64,000 nucleotides of DNA. Source: Salticus scenicus. Taxonomy: Eukaryota; Arthropoda; Arachnida; Araneae; Salticidae. The position numbers and the translations under genes are program-made. The DNA lies in NCBI GenBank assembly GCA_963930645.1, contig OZ005657.1, positions 45,971,153 through 46,035,152 on the forward strand. Direction: 5' to 3'. This document shows positions 24,899 through 37,708 of this stretch, piece by piece; positions within the stretch are counted from its first letter, which is position 1, and every line of letters starts with the position of its first letter. The notes beneath the pieces were generated by a model. The model saw nothing but the letters and a program-made list of their open reading frames with translations. It was not told the DNA's origin and made no database searches.

Positions 24899-25213
24899 AC
24901 GAAAATCGGAAGTTACATTTACCTATTTATATCCTGAGTCGATCTATATTGTTTCAGAATATTATACATATTATTAGGACAGAAATAGAATTCTTAAAAA
25001 AGCTCTGCTTCGATGTAAACTTTAATTAAATCATTTACACATTATATGTTTTATTTAGAAACATTCAACATCCATAAATTATGTTCAGATTGAATTTTAT
25101 TTATTGCAACCCTCTTTGAAAAGCCATACGATTTTCGATGCTCTAAATATATCGAAAGGTTTTCTTTTATCAAGTGAAACTTTTCTGCTAAATATTGGCC
25201 AAAAGCAACGCAT

Positions 25214-25287
25214 TGGCACATGGGGGGATCGAAGCCACGACCTGCGCGTTATTACCACGACGCTCTAACCAAGTGAGCTAATGGGCC
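25214..25287 (-). pseudogene. tRNA-Ile pseudogene copy 65, class B
   Basis: Full class B set; partner of copy 34. Confidence 0.75.
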
Positions 25288-25602
25288 ACGAAAATCGGAA
25301 GTTACATTTACCTCTTTATATCCTGAGTCGATCTATATTGTTTCAGAATGTTATACATATTATTTGGACAGAAATAGAATTCTTAAAAAAGCTCTGCTTC
25401 GATGTAAACTTTAATTAACTCATTTACACATTATATGTTTTATTTAGAAACATTCAATTTTCATAAATTATGTTCCGATTGAATTTTATTTATTGCCACA
25501 CTCTTTGATAAGCCATACGGTTTAGGATGCTCTGAAGATATCGAAAGGTTTTCTTTTATCAAGTGAAAATTTTCTACTAAATATTGGCCAAAAGCAACGC
25601 AT

Positions 25603-25676
25603 TGGCCCATGGGGGGATCGAACCCACGACCTCCGCGTTATTAGCACGACGCTCTAACCAACTGAGCTAATGGGCC
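25603..25676 (-). tRNA. tRNA-Ile(AAU) copy 66, class A
   Basis: Class A with G43; partner of copy 35. Confidence 0.8.
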
Positions 25677-25991
25677 ACGAAAATAGGTATTTACATTTAC
25701 CTCTTTATATCCTGAGTCGATCTATATTGTTTCAGAATGTTATACATATTATTAGGACAGAAATAGAATTCTTAAAAAAGCTCTGCTTCGATGTAAACTT
25801 TAATTAAATCATTTACACATTATATGTTTTATTTAGAAACATTCAACTTTCATAAATTATGTTCAGATTGAATTTTATTTATTGCCACCCTCTCTGATAA
25901 GCCACACGGTTTAGGATGCTCTGAAGATATCGAAAGTTTTTCTTTTATCAAGTGAAACTTTTCTGCTAAATATTGGCCAAAAGTAACGCAT

Positions 25992-26065
25992 TGGCCCATG
26001 GGGGGATCGAACCCACGACCTTCGCGTTATTAGCACGACGCTCTAACCCACTGAGCTAATGGGCC
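25992..26065 (-). tRNA. tRNA-Ile(AAU) copy 67, class A
   Basis: Class A with the D-loop change of copy 36. Confidence 0.8.
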
Positions 26066-26380
26066 ACGGAAATCAGAGGTTGCATTTACCTCTTTATATC
26101 CTGAGTCGATCTATATTGTTTCAGAATATTATACATATTATTAGGACAGAAATAGAATTCTTAAAAAAGCTCTGTTTCGATGTAAACTTTAATTAAATCA
26201 TTTACACATTATATGTTTTATTTAGAAACATTCAACATCCATAAATTATGTTCAGATTGAATTTTATTTATTGCAACCCTCTTTGAAAAGCCATACGGTT
26301 TTCGATGCTCTAAAGATATCGAAAGGTTTTCTTTTATCAAGTGAAACTTTTCTGCTAAATATTGGCCAAAAGCAACGCAT

Positions 26381-26454
26381 TGGCCCATGGGGGGATCGAA
26401 CCCACGACCTTCGCGTTATTAGCACGACGCTCTAACCAACTGAGCTAATGGGCC
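26381..26454 (-). tRNA. tRNA-Ile(AAU) copy 68, class A
   Basis: Class A; its spacer has GTTTTCGATGCTC where partner copy 37 has GTTTTGGATGCTC. Confidence 0.85.
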
Positions 26455-26769
26455 ACGAAAATCGGAAGTTACATTTACCTCTTTATATCCTGAGTCGATC
26501 TATATTGTTTCAGAATATTATACTTATTATTAGGACAGAAATAGAATTCTTAAAAAAGCTCTGCTTCGATGTAAACTTTAATTAAATCATTTACACATTA
26601 TATGTTTTATTTAGAAACATTCAACATCCATAAATTATGTTCAGATTGAATTTTATTTATTGCAACACTCTTTGATAAGCCATACGGTTTAGGATGCTCT
26701 GAAGATATCGAAAGGTTTTCTTTTATCAAGTGAAACTTTTCTGCTAAATATTGGCCAAAAGCAACGCAT

Positions 26770-26843
26770 TGGCCCATGGGGGGATCGAACCCACGACCTT
26801 CGCGTTATTAGCACGACGCTCTAACCAACTGAGCTAATGGGCC
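26770..26843 (-). tRNA. tRNA-Ile(AAU) copy 69, class A
   Basis: Class A; matches both copy 38 and copy 45. Confidence 0.85.
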
Positions 26844-27159
26844 ACGAAAGTCGGAAGTTACATTTACCTCTTTATATCCTGAGTCGATCTATATTGTTTC
26901 AGAATATTATACATATTATTAGGACAGAAATAGAATTCTTAAAAAAGCTCTGCTTCGATGTAAACTTTAATTAAATCATTTACACATTATATGTTTTATT
27001 TAGAAACATTCAACTTTCATAAATTATGTTCAGATTGAATTTTATTTATTGCCACCCTCTCTGATAAGCCATACGGTTTAGGATGCTCTGAAGATATCGG
27101 AAAGGTTTTCTTTTATCAAGTGAAACTTTTCTGCTAAATATTGGCCAAAAGTAACGCAT

Positions 27160-27233
27160 TGGCCCATGGGGGGATCGAACCCACGACCTTCGCATTATTA
27201 GCACGTCGCTCTAACCAACTGTGCTAATGGGCC
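27160..27233 (-). tRNA. tRNA-Ile(AAU) copy 70, class C
   Basis: Class C. Confidence 0.55.
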
Positions 27234-27548
27234 ACGAAAATCGGAAGTTACATTTACCTCTTTATATCCTGAGTCGATCTATATTGTTTCAGAATATTAT
27301 ACATACTATTAGGACAGAAATAGAATTCTTAAAAAAGCTCTGCTTCGATGTAAACTTTAATTAAATCATTTACACATTATATGTTTTATTTAGAAACATT
27401 CAACATCCATAAATTATGTTCAGATTGAATTTTATTTATTGCAACCCTCTTTGATAAGCCATACGGTTTAGGATTCTCTGAAGATATCGAAAGGTTTTCT
27501 TTTATCAAGTGAAACTTTTCTGCTAAATATTGGCCAAAAGTAACGCAT

Positions 27549-27622
27549 TGGTCATTGGGGGGATCGAACCCACGTCCTACGCGTTATTAGCACGACGCTC
27601 TAACCAACTGAGCTAATGGGCC
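27549..27622 (-). pseudogene. tRNA-Ile pseudogene copy 71, class D
   Basis: Class D. Confidence 0.75.
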
Positions 27623-27937
27623 ACGAAAATCGGAAGTTACATTTACTTCTTTATATCCTGAGTCGATCTATATTGTTTCAGAATATTATACATACTATTA
27701 GGACAGAAATAGAATTCTTAAAAAAGCTCTGCTTCGATGTAAACTTTAATTAAATCATTTACACATTATATGTTTTATTTAGAAACATTCAACTTTCATA
27801 AATTATGTTCAGATTGAATTTTATTTATTGCCACCCTCTCTGATAAGCCACACGGTTTAGGATGCTCTGAAGATATCGAAAGGTTTTCTTTTATCAAGTG
27901 AAACTTTTCTGCTAAATATTGGCCAAAAGTAACGCAT

Positions 27938-28011
27938 TGGCCCATGGGGGGATCGAACCCACGACCTTCGCGTTATTAGCACGACGCTCTAACCAACTGA
28001 GCTAATGGGCC
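27938..28011 (-). tRNA. tRNA-Ile(AAU) copy 72, class A
   Basis: Class A. Confidence 0.85.
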
Positions 28012-28326
28012 ACGAAAATCGGAAGTTACATTTACCTCTTTATATCCTGAGTCGATCTATATTGTTTCAGAATATTATACATATTATTAGGACAGAAATA
28101 GAATTCTTAAGAAAGCTCTGCTCCGATGTAAACTTTAATTAAATCATTTACACATTATATGTTTTATTTAGAAACATTCAATTTTCATAAATTATGTTCA
28201 GATTGAAATTTATTTATTGCCACACTCTTTGATAAGCCATACGGTTTTCAAAGCTCTAAATATATCGAAAGGTTTTCTTTTATCAAGTGAAACTTTTCTG
28301 CTAAATATTGGCCAAAAGCAACGCAT

Positions 28327-28400
28327 TGGCACATGGGGGGATCGAAGCCACGACCTGCGCGTTATTACTACGACGCTCTAACCAAGTGAGCTAATGGGCC
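28327..28400 (-). pseudogene. tRNA-Ile pseudogene copy 73, class B
   Basis: Class B, but position 32 is flanked by a further change (GTAGTAATAA), weakening the anticodon stem. Confidence 0.75.
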
Positions 28401-28716
28401 ACGAAAATCGGAAGTTACATTTACCTCTTTATATCCTGAGTCGATTTATATTGTTTCAGAATATTATACATATTATTAGGACAGAAATAGAATTCTTAAA
28501 AAAGCTCTGCTTCGATGTAAACTTTAATTAAATCATTTACACATTATATGTTTTATTTAGAAACATTCAACTTTCATAAATTATGTTCAGATTGAATTTT
28601 ATTTATTGCCACCCTCTCTGATAAGCCATACGGTTTAGGATGCTCTGAAGATATCGGAAAGGTTTTCTTTTATCAAGTGAAACTTTTCTGCTAAATATTG
28701 GCCAAAAGTAACGCAT

Positions 28717-28790
28717 TGGCCCATGGGGGGATCGAACCCACGACCTTCGCATTATTAGCACGTCGCTCTAACCAACTGTGCTAATGGGCC
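28717..28790 (-). tRNA. tRNA-Ile(AAU) copy 74, class C
   Basis: Class C. Confidence 0.55.
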
Positions 28791-29105
28791 ACGAAAATCG
28801 GAAGTTACATTTACCTCTTTATATCCTTAGTCGATCTATATTGTTTCAGAATATTATACATACTATTAGGACAGAAATAGAATTCTTAAAAAAGCTCTGC
28901 TTCGATGTAAACTTTAATTAAATCATTTACACATTATATGTTTTATTTAGAAACATTCAACATCCATAAATTATGTTCAGATTGAATTTTATTTATTGCA
29001 ACCCTCTTTGATAAGCCATACGGTTTAGGATGCTCTGAAGATATCGAAAGGTTTTCTTTTATCAAGTGAAACTTTTCTGCTAAATATTGGCCAAAAGTAA
29101 CGCAT

Positions 29106-29179
29106 TGGTCATTGGGGGGATCGAACCCACGTCCTACGCGTTATTAGCACGACGCTCTAACCATCTGAGCTAATGGGCC
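29106..29179 (-). pseudogene. tRNA-Ile pseudogene copy 75, class D
   Basis: Class D with the CAGATGG D loop. Confidence 0.75.
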
Positions 29180-29490
29180 ACGAAAATCGGAAGTTACATT
29201 TACCTCTTTATATCCTGAGTCGATCTATATTGTTTCAGAATATTATACATATTATTAGGACAGAAATAGAATTCTTAAAAAAGCTCTGCTTCGATGTAAA
29301 CTTTAATTAAATCATTTACACATTATATGTTTTATTTAGAAACATTCAACTTTCATAAATTATGTTCAGATTGAATTTTATTTATTGCCACCCTCTTTGA
29401 TAAGCCATACGGTTTAGGATGCTCTGAAGATATCGAAAGGTTTTCTTTTATCAAGAGAAACTTTTCTGCTAAATATTGGCCAGAAGCAAT

Positions 29491-29560
29491 GCATGGGGGG
29501 ATCGAAGCCACGACCTTCGCGTTATTAGCACGACGCTCTAACCAACTGAGCTAATGGGCC
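29491..29560 (-). pseudogene. tRNA-Ile pseudogene copy 76, class E
   Basis: Class E, with the same GGCCAGAAG trailer change as copy 52. Confidence 0.8.
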
Positions 29561-29875
29561 ACGAAAATCGGAAGTTACATTTACCTCTTTATATCCTGAG
29601 TCGATCTATATTGTTTCAGAATATTATACATACTATTAGGACAGAAATAGAATTCTTAAAAAAGCTCTGCTTCGATGTAAACTTTAATTAAATCATTTAC
29701 ACATTATATGTTTTATTTAGAAACATTCAATTTTCATAAATTATGTTCAGATTGAAATTTATTTATTGCCACACTCTTTGATAAGCCATACGGTTTAGGA
29801 TGCTCTGAAGATATCGAAAGGTTTTCTTTTATCAAGTCAAACTTTTCTGCTAAATATTGGCCAAAAGCAACGCAT

Positions 29876-29949
29876 TGGCCCATGGGGGGATCGAACCCAC
29901 GACCTTCGCGTTATTAGCACGACGCTCTAACCAACTGAGCTAATGGGCC
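29876..29949 (-). tRNA. tRNA-Ile(AAU) copy 77, class A
   Basis: Class A. Confidence 0.85.
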
Positions 29950-30264
29950 ACGAAAACCGGTAGTTACATTTACCGCTTTATATCCTGAGTCGATCTATAT
30001 TGTTTCAGAATATTATACATATTATTAGGACATAAATAGAATTCTTAAAAAAGCTCTGCTTCGATGTAAACTTTAATTAAATCATTTACACATTATATGT
30101 CTTATTTAGAAACATTCAATTTTCATAAATTATGTTCCGATTGAATTTTATTTATTGCCACACTCTTTGATAAGCCATACGGTTTAGGATGCTCTGAAGA
30201 TATCGAAAGGTTTTCTTTTATCAAGAGAAACTTTTCTGCTAAATATTGGCCAAAAGTAACGCAT

Positions 30265-30338
30265 TGGCCCATGGGGGGATCGAACCCACGAACTTCGCGT
30301 TATTAGCACGACGCTCTAACCAACTGAGCTAATGGGCC
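30265..30338 (-). tRNA. tRNA-Ile(AAU) copy 78, class G
   Basis: Class G. Confidence 0.8.
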
Positions 30339-30653
30339 ACGAAAATGGGTATTTACATTAAACTCTTTATATCCTGAGTCGATCTATATTGTTTCAGAAT
30401 GTTATACATATTATTAGGACAGAAATAGAATTCTTAAAAAAGCTCTGCTTCGATGTAAACTTTAATTAAATCATTTACACATTATATGTTTTATTTAGAA
30501 ACATTCAACTTCCATAAATTATGTTCAGATTGAATTTTATTTATTGCAACCCTCTTTGATAAGCCATACGGTTTTCGATGCTCTAAAGATATCGAAAGGT
30601 TTTCTTTTATCAAGTGAAACTTTTCTGCTAAATATTTGCCAAAAGTAACGCAT

Positions 30654-30727
30654 TGGCCCATGGGGGGATCGAAGCCACGACCTTCGCGTTATTAGCACGA
30701 CGCTCTAACCAACTGAGCTAATGGGCC
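30654..30727 (-). pseudogene. tRNA-Ile pseudogene copy 79, class H
   Basis: Class H. Confidence 0.65.
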
Positions 30728-31042
30728 ACGAAAATCGGAAGTTACATTTACCTCTTTATATCCTGAGTCGATCTATATTGTTTCAGAATATTATACATAT
30801 TATTAGGACAGAAATAGAATTCTTAAAAAAGCTCTGCTTCGATGTAAACTTTAATTAAATCATTTACACATTATATGTTTTATTTAGAAACATTCAACAT
30901 CCATAAATTATGTTCAGATTGAATTTTATTTATTGCAACCCTCTTTGATAAGCCATACGGTTTTCGATGCTCTAAAGATATCGAAAGGTTTTGTTTTATC
31001 AAGTGAAACTTTTCTGCTAAATACTGGCCAAAAGCAACGCAT

Positions 31043-31116
31043 TGGCACATGGGGGGATCGAAGCCACGACCTGCGCGTTATTAGCACGACGCTCTAACCA
31101 ACTGAGCTAATGGGCC
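31043..31116 (-). pseudogene. tRNA-Ile pseudogene copy 80, class B1
   Basis: Class B1. Confidence 0.7.
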
Positions 31117-31428
31117 ACGAAAATCGGAAGTTACATTTACCTCTTTATATCCTGAGTCGATCTATATTGTTTCAGAATGTTATACATATTATTTGGACAG
31201 AAATAGAATTCTTAAAAAAGCTCTGCTTCGATGTAAACTTTAATTAACTCATTTACACATTATATGTTTTATTTAGAAACATTCAATTTTCATAAATTAT
31301 GTTCCGATTGAATTTTATTTATTGCCACACTCTTTGATAAGCCATACGGTTTAGGATGCTCTGAAGATATCGAAAGGTTTTCTTTTATCAAGTGAAACTT
31401 TTCTGCTAAATATTGGCCAAAAGTAACG

Positions 31429-31498
31429 CATTGGGGGGATCGAACCCACGTCCTACGCGTTATTAGCACGACGCTCTAACCATCTGAGCTAATGGGCC
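31429..31498 (-). pseudogene. tRNA-Ile pseudogene copy 81, class D1
   Basis: Class D1. Confidence 0.8.
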
Positions 31499-31814
31499 AC
31501 GAAAATCGGAAGTTACATTTACCTCTTTATATCCTGAGTCGATCTATATTGTTTCAGAATATTATACATATTATTAGGACAGAAATAGAATTCTTAAAAA
31601 AGCTCTGCTTCGATGTAAACTTTAATTAAATCATTTACACATTATATGTTTTATTTAGAAACATTCAACTTTCATAAATTATGTTCAGATTGAATTTTAT
31701 TTATTGCCACCCTCTCTGATAAGCCATACGGTTTAGGATGCTCTGAAGATATCGGAAAGGTTTTCTTTTATCAAGTGAAACTTTTCTGCTAAATATTGGC
31801 CAAAAGTAACGCAT

Positions 31815-31888
31815 TGGCCCATGGGGGGATCGAACCCACGACCTTCGCATTATTAGCACGTCGCTCTAACCAACTGTGCTAATGGGCC
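31815..31888 (-). tRNA. tRNA-Ile(AAU) copy 82, class C
   Basis: Class C. Confidence 0.55.
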
Positions 31889-32203
31889 ACGAAAATCGGA
31901 AGTTACATTTACCTCTTTATATCCTGAGTCGATCTATATTGTTTCAGAATATTATACATACTATTAGGACAGAAATAGAATTCTTAAAAAAGCTCTGCTT
32001 CGATGTAAACTTTAATTAAATCATTTACACATTATATGTTTTATTTAGAAACATTCAACATCCATAAATTATGTTCAGATTGAATTTTATTTATTGCAAC
32101 CCTCTTTGATAAGCCATACGGTTTAGGATTCTCTGAAGATATCGAAAGGTTTTCTTTTATCAAGTGAAACTTTTCTGCTAAATATTGGCCAAAAGTAACG
32201 CAT

Positions 32204-32277
32204 TGGTCATTGGGGGGATCGAACCCACGTCCTACGCGTTATTAGCACGACGCTCTAACCATCTGAGCTAATGGGCC
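32204..32277 (-). pseudogene. tRNA-Ile pseudogene copy 83, class D
   Basis: Class D. Confidence 0.75.
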
Positions 32278-32588
32278 ACGAAAATCGGAAGTTACATTTA
32301 CCTCTTTATATCCTGAGTCGATCTATATTGTTTCAGAATATTATACATATTATTAGGACAGAAATAGAATTCTTAAAAAAGCTCTGCTTCGATGTAAACT
32401 TTACTTAAATCATTTACACATTATATGTTTTATTTAGAAACATTCAACTTTCATAAATTATGTTCAGATTGAATTTTATTTATTGCCACCCTCTTTGATA
32501 AGCCATACGGTTTAGGATGCTCTGAAGATATCGAAAGGTTTTCTTTTATCAAGAGAAACTTTTCTGCTAAATATTGGCCAAAAGCAAT

Positions 32589-32658
32589 GCATGGGGGGAT
32601 CGAAGCCACGACCTTCGCGTTATTAGCACGACGCTCTAACCAACTGAGCTAATGGGCC
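32589..32658 (-). pseudogene. tRNA-Ile pseudogene copy 84, class E
   Basis: Class E. Confidence 0.8.
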
Positions 32659-32973
32659 ACGAAAATCGGAAGTTACATTTACCTCTTTATATCCTGAGTC
32701 GATCTATATTGTTTCAGAATATTATACATACTATTAGGACAGAAATAGAATTCTTAAAAAAGCTCTGCTTCGATGTAAACTTTAATTAAATCATTTACAC
32801 ATTATATGTTTTATTTAGAAACATTCAACTTTCATAAATTATGTTCAGATTGAATTTTATTTATTGCCACCCTCTCTGATAAGCCACACGGTTTAGGATG
32901 CTCTGAAGATATCGAAAGGTTTTCTTTTATCAAGTGAAACTTTTCTGCTAAATATTGGCCAAAAGTAACGCAT

Positions 32974-33047
32974 TGGCCCATGGGGGGATCGAACCCACGA
33001 CCTTCGCGTTATTAGCACGACGCTCTAACCAACTGAGCTAATGGGCC
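32974..33047 (-). tRNA. tRNA-Ile(AAU) copy 85, class A
   Basis: Class A. Confidence 0.85.
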
Positions 33048-33362
33048 ACGAAAATAGGAAGTTACATTTACCTCTTTATATCCTGAGTCGATCTATATTG
33101 TTTCAGAATATTATACATATTATTAGGACAGAAATAGAATTCTTAAGAAAGCTCTGCTCCGATGTAAACTTTAATTAAATCATTTACACATTATATGTTT
33201 TATTTAGAAACATTCAATTTTCATAAATTATGTTCAGATTGAAATTTATTTATTGCCACACTCTTTGATAAGCCATACGGTTTTCGATGCTCTAAATATA
33301 TCGAAAGGTTTTCTTTTATCAAGTGAAACTTTTCTGCTAAATATTGGCCAAAAGCAACGCAT

Positions 33363-33436
33363 TGGCACATGGGGGGATCGAAGCCACGACCTGCGCGTTA
33401 TTACCACGACGCTCTAACCAAGTGAGCTAATGGGCC
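33363..33436 (-). pseudogene. tRNA-Ile pseudogene copy 86, class B
   Basis: Full class B set; the last class B copy with G32 in the window. Confidence 0.75.
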
Positions 33437-33752
33437 ACGAAAATCGGAAGTTACATTTACCTCTTTATATCCTGAGTCGATCTATATTGTTTCAGAATAT
33501 TATACATATTATTAGGACAGAAATAGAATTCTTAAAAAAGCTCTGCTTCGATGTAAACTTTAATTAAATCATTTACACATTATATGTTTTATTTAGAAAC
33601 ATTCAACTTTCATAAATTATGTTCAGATTGAATTTTATTTATTGCCACCCTCTCTGATAAGCCATACGGTTTAGGATGCTCTGAAGATATCGGAAAGGTT
33701 TTCTTTTATCAAGTGAAACTTTTCTGCTAAATATTGGCCAAAAGTAACGCAT

Positions 33753-33826
33753 TGGCCCATGGGGGGATCGAACCCACGACCTTCGCATTATTAGTACGTC
33801 GCTCTAACCAACTGTGCTAATGGGCC
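33753..33826 (-). tRNA. tRNA-Ile(AAU) copy 87, class C
   Basis: Class C with A31, giving A31-U39 in place of the wobble pair. Confidence 0.55.
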
Positions 33827-34141
33827 ACGAAAATCGGAAGTTACATTTGCCTCTTTATATCCTGAGTCGATCTATATTGTTTCAGAATATTATACATACT
33901 ATTAGGACAGAAATAGAATTCTTAAAAAAGCTCTGCTTCGATGTAAACTTTAATTAAATCATTTACACATTATATGTTTTATTTAGAAACATTCAACATC
34001 CATAAATTATGTTCAGATTGAATTTTATTTATTGCAACCCTCTTTGATAAGCCATACAGTTTAGGATTCTCTGAAGATATCGAAAGGTTTTCTTTTATCA
34101 AGTGAAACTTTTCTGCTAAATATTGGCCAAAAGTAACGCAT

Positions 34142-34215
34142 TGGTCATTGGGGGGATCGAACCCACGTCCTACGCGTTATTAGCACGACGCTCTAACCAT
34201 CTGAGCTAATGGGCC
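34142..34215 (-). pseudogene. tRNA-Ile pseudogene copy 88, class D
   Basis: Class D. Confidence 0.75.
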
Positions 34216-34526
34216 ACGAAAATCGGAAGTTACATTTACCTCTTTATATCCTGAGTCGATCTATATTGTTTCAGAATATTATACATATTATTAGGACAGA
34301 AATAGAATTCTTAAAAAAGCTCTGCTTCGATGTAAACTTTAATTAAATCATTTACACATTATATGTTTTATTTAGAAACATTCAACTTTCATAAATTATG
34401 TTCAGATTGAATTTTATTTATTGCCACCCTCTTTGATAAGCCATACGGTTTAGGATGCTCTGAAGATATCGAAAGGTTTTCTTTTATCAAGAGAAACTTT
34501 TCTGCTAAATATTGGCCAAAAGCAAT

Positions 34527-34596
34527 GCATGGGGGGATCGAAGCCACGACCTTCGCGTTATTAGCACGACGCTCTAACCAACTGAGCTAATGGGCC
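34527..34596 (-). pseudogene. tRNA-Ile pseudogene copy 89, class E
   Basis: Class E. Confidence 0.8.
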
Positions 34597-34911
34597 ACGA
34601 AAATCGGAAGTTACATTTACCTCTTTATATCCTGAGTCGATCTATATTGTTTCAGAATATTATACATACTATTAGGACAGAAATAGAATTCTTAAAAAAG
34701 CTCTGCTTCGATGTAAACTTTAATTAAATCATTTACACATTATATGTTTTATTTAGAAACATTCAACTTTCATAAATTATGTTCAGATTGAATTTTATTT
34801 ATTGCCACCCTCTCTGATAAGCCACACGGTTTAGGATGCTCTGAAGATATCGAAAGGTTTTCTTTTATCAAGTGAAACTTTTCTGCTAAATATTGGCCAA
34901 AAGTAACGCAT

Positions 34912-34985
34912 TGGCCCATGGGGGGATCGAACCCACGACCTTCGCGTTATTAGCACGACGCTCTAACCAACTGAGCTAATGGGCC
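34912..34985 (-). tRNA. tRNA-Ile(AAU) copy 90, class A
   Basis: Class A. Confidence 0.85.
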
Positions 34986-35300
34986 ACGAAAATCGGAAGT
35001 TACATTTACCTCTTTATATCCTGAGTCGATCTATATTGTTTCAGAATATTATACATATTATTAGGACAGAAATAGAATTCTTAAGAAAGCTCTGCTCCGA
35101 TGTAAACTTTAATTAAATCATTTACACATTATATGTTTTATTTAGAAACATTCAATTTTCATAAATTATGTTCAGATTGAAATTTATTTATTGCCACACT
35201 CTTTGATAAGCCATACGGTTTAGGATGCTCTGAAGATATCGAAAGGTTTTCTTTTATCAAGTCAAACTTTTCTGCTAAATATTGGCCAAAAGCAACGCAT

Positions 35301-35374
35301 TGGCCCATGGGGGGATCGAACCCACGACCTTCGCGTTATTAGCACGACGCTCTAACCAACTGAGCTAATGGGCC
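35301..35374 (-). tRNA. tRNA-Ile(AAU) copy 91, class A
   Basis: Class A. Confidence 0.85.
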
Positions 35375-35689
35375 ACGAAAACCGGTAGTTACATTTACCG
35401 CTTTATATCCTGAGTCGATCTATATTGTTTCAGAATATTATACATATTATTAGGACATAAATAGAATTCTTAAAAAAGCTCTGCTTCGATGTAAACTTTA
35501 ATTAAATCATTTACACATTATATGTCTTATTTAGAAACATTCAATTTTCATAAATTATGTTCCGATTGAATTTTATTTATTGCCACACTCTTTGATAAGC
35601 CATACGGTTTAGGATGCTCTGAAGATATCGAAAGGTTTTCTTTTATCAAGAGAAACTTTTCTGCTAAATATTGGCCAAAAGTAACGCAT

Positions 35690-35763
35690 TGGCCCATGGG
35701 GGGATCGAACCCACGAACTTCGCGTTATTAGCACGACGCTCTAACCAACTGAGCTAATGGGCC
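35690..35763 (-). tRNA. tRNA-Ile(AAU) copy 92, class G
   Basis: Class G. Confidence 0.8.
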
Positions 35764-36078
35764 ACGAAAATGGGTATTTACATTAAACTCTTTATATCCT
35801 GAGTCGATCTATATTGTTTCAGAATGTTATACATATTATTAGGACAGAAATAGAATTCTTAAAAAAGCTCTGCTTCGATGTAAACTTTAATTAAATCATT
35901 TACACATTATATGTTTTATTTAGAAACATTCAACTTCCATAAATTATGTTCAGATTGAATTTTATTTATTGCAACCCTCTTTGATAAGCCATACGGTTTT
36001 CGATGCTCTAAAGATATCGAAAGGTTTTCTTTTATCAAGTGAAACTTTTCTGCTAAATATTTGCCAAAAGTAACGCAT

Positions 36079-36152
36079 TGGCCCATGGGGGGATCGAAGC
36101 CACGACCTTCGCGTTATTAGCACGACGCTCTAACCAACTGAGCTAATGGGCC
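36079..36152 (-). pseudogene. tRNA-Ile pseudogene copy 93, class H
   Basis: Class H. Confidence 0.65.
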
Positions 36153-36467
36153 ACGAAAATCGGAAGTTACATTTACCTCTTTATATCCTGAGTCGATCTA
36201 TATTGTTTCAGAATATTATACATATTATTAGGACAGAAATAGAATTCTTAAAAAAGCTCTGCTTCGATGTAAACTTTAATTAAATCATTTACACATTATA
36301 TGTTTTATTTAGAAACATTCAACATCCATAAATTATGTTCAGATTGAATTTTATTTATTGCAACCCTCTTTGATAAGCCATACGGTTTTCGATGCTCTAA
36401 AGATATCGAAAGGTTTTGTTTTATCAAGTGAAACTTTTCTGCTAAATATTGGCCAAAAGCAACGCAT

Positions 36468-36541
36468 TGGCACATGGGGGGATCGAAGCCGCGACCTGCG
36501 CGTTATTAGCACGACGCTCTAACCAACTGAGCTAATGGGCC
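36468..36541 (-). pseudogene. tRNA-Ile pseudogene copy 94, class B1
   Basis: Class B1, with GAAGCCGCG making position 50 C instead of U. Confidence 0.7.
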
Positions 36542-36856
36542 ACGAAAATCGGAAGTTACATTTACCTCTTTATATCCTGAGTCGATCTATATTGTTTCAG
36601 AATGTTATACATATTATTTGGACAGAAATAGAATTCTTAAAAAAGCTCTGCTTCGATGTAAACTTTAATTAACTCATTTACACATTATATGTTTTATTTA
36701 GAAACATTCAATTTTCATAAATTATGTTCCGATTGAATTTTATTTATTGCCACACTCTTTGATAAGCCATACGGTTTAGGATGCTCTGAAGATATCGAAA
36801 GGTTTTCTTTTATCAAGTGAAACTTTTCTGCTAAATATTGGCCAAAAGTAACGCAT

Positions 36857-36930
36857 TGGCCCCTGGGGGGATCGAACCCACGACCTTCGCGTTATTAGCA
36901 CGACGCTCTAACCAACTGAGCTAATGGGCC
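36857..36930 (-). tRNA. tRNA-Ile(AAU) copy 95, class A
   Basis: Class A with G67, giving an A6-G67 acceptor mismatch. Confidence 0.7.
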
Positions 36931-37245
36931 ACGAAAATGGGTATTTACATTTACCTCTTTATATCCTGAGTCGATCTATATTGTTTCAGAATGTTATACA
37001 TATTATTAGGACAGAAATAGAATTCTTAAAAAAGCTCTGCTTCGATGTAAACTTTAATTAAATCATTTACACATTATATGTTTTATTTAGAAACATTCAA
37101 CTTTCATAAATTATGTTCAGATTGAATTTTATTTATTGCAACCCTCTCTGATAAGCCACACGGTTTAGGATGCTGTGAAGATATCGAAAGTTTTTCTTTT
37201 ATCAAGTGAAACTTTTCTACTAAATATTTGCCAAAAGTAACGCAC

Positions 37246-37319
37246 TGGCCCATGGGGGGATCGAACCCACGACCTTCGCGTTATTTGCACGACGCTCTAA
37301 CCAACTGAGCTAATGGGCC
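37246..37319 (-). tRNA. tRNA-Ile copy 96, class A, U33 lost
   Basis: Class A with loop CAAATAA: U33, needed for the anticodon U-turn, is A. Probably not functional in translation although the promoter boxes are intact. Confidence 0.55.
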
Positions 37320-37634
37320 ACGAAAATGGGTATTTACATTTACCTCTTTATATCCTGAGTCGATCTATATTGTTTCAGAATCTTATACATATTATTAGGA
37401 CAGAAATAGAATTCTTAAATAAGCTCTGCTTCGATGTAAACTTTAATTAAATCATTTACACATTATATGTTTTATTTAGAAACATTCAACTTTCATAAAT
37501 TATGTTCAGATTGAATTTTATTTATTGCCACCCTCTCTGATAAGCCATACGGTTTAGGATGCTCTGAAGATATCGAAAGGTTTTCTTTTATCAAGTGAAA
37601 CTTTTCTGCTAAATATTGGCCAAAAGTAACGCAT

Positions 37635-37708
37635 TGGCCCATGGGGTGATCGAACCCACGACCTTCGCATTATTAGCACGTCGCTCTAACCAACTGTGCT
37701 AATGGGCC
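37635..37708 (-). tRNA. tRNA-Ile(AAU) copy 97, class C
   Basis: Class C with a further T-arm change (CGATCACCCC), which breaks conserved C61. Confidence 0.45.

Larger units (their letters stand above)
24121..28400 (-). repeat. Segmental duplication 1, right copy
   Basis: Partner of 12081-16360. A few single-base differences separate the two, so the duplication is recent relative to class divergence. Its last part overlaps the right copy of duplication 2. Confidence 0.85.
29561..31116 (-). repeat. A-G-H-B1 module, second copy
   Basis: Copies 77-80, inside duplication 2; carries the same private tags as the first copy. Confidence 0.85.
26455..31888 (-). repeat. Segmental duplication 2, right copy
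   Basis: Partner of 17131-22564. The stretch 26455-28400 matches both this partner and 12081-16360 because those two sources are themselves related over the units around copies 38-42 and 45-49. Confidence 0.9.
34986..36541 (-). repeat. A-G-H-B1 module, third copy
   Basis: Copies 91-94, offset 5,425 bp (14 units) from the second copy, with the preceding spacer exchanged for one carrying CTTAAGAAAGCTCTGCTCCG. Confidence 0.85.
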
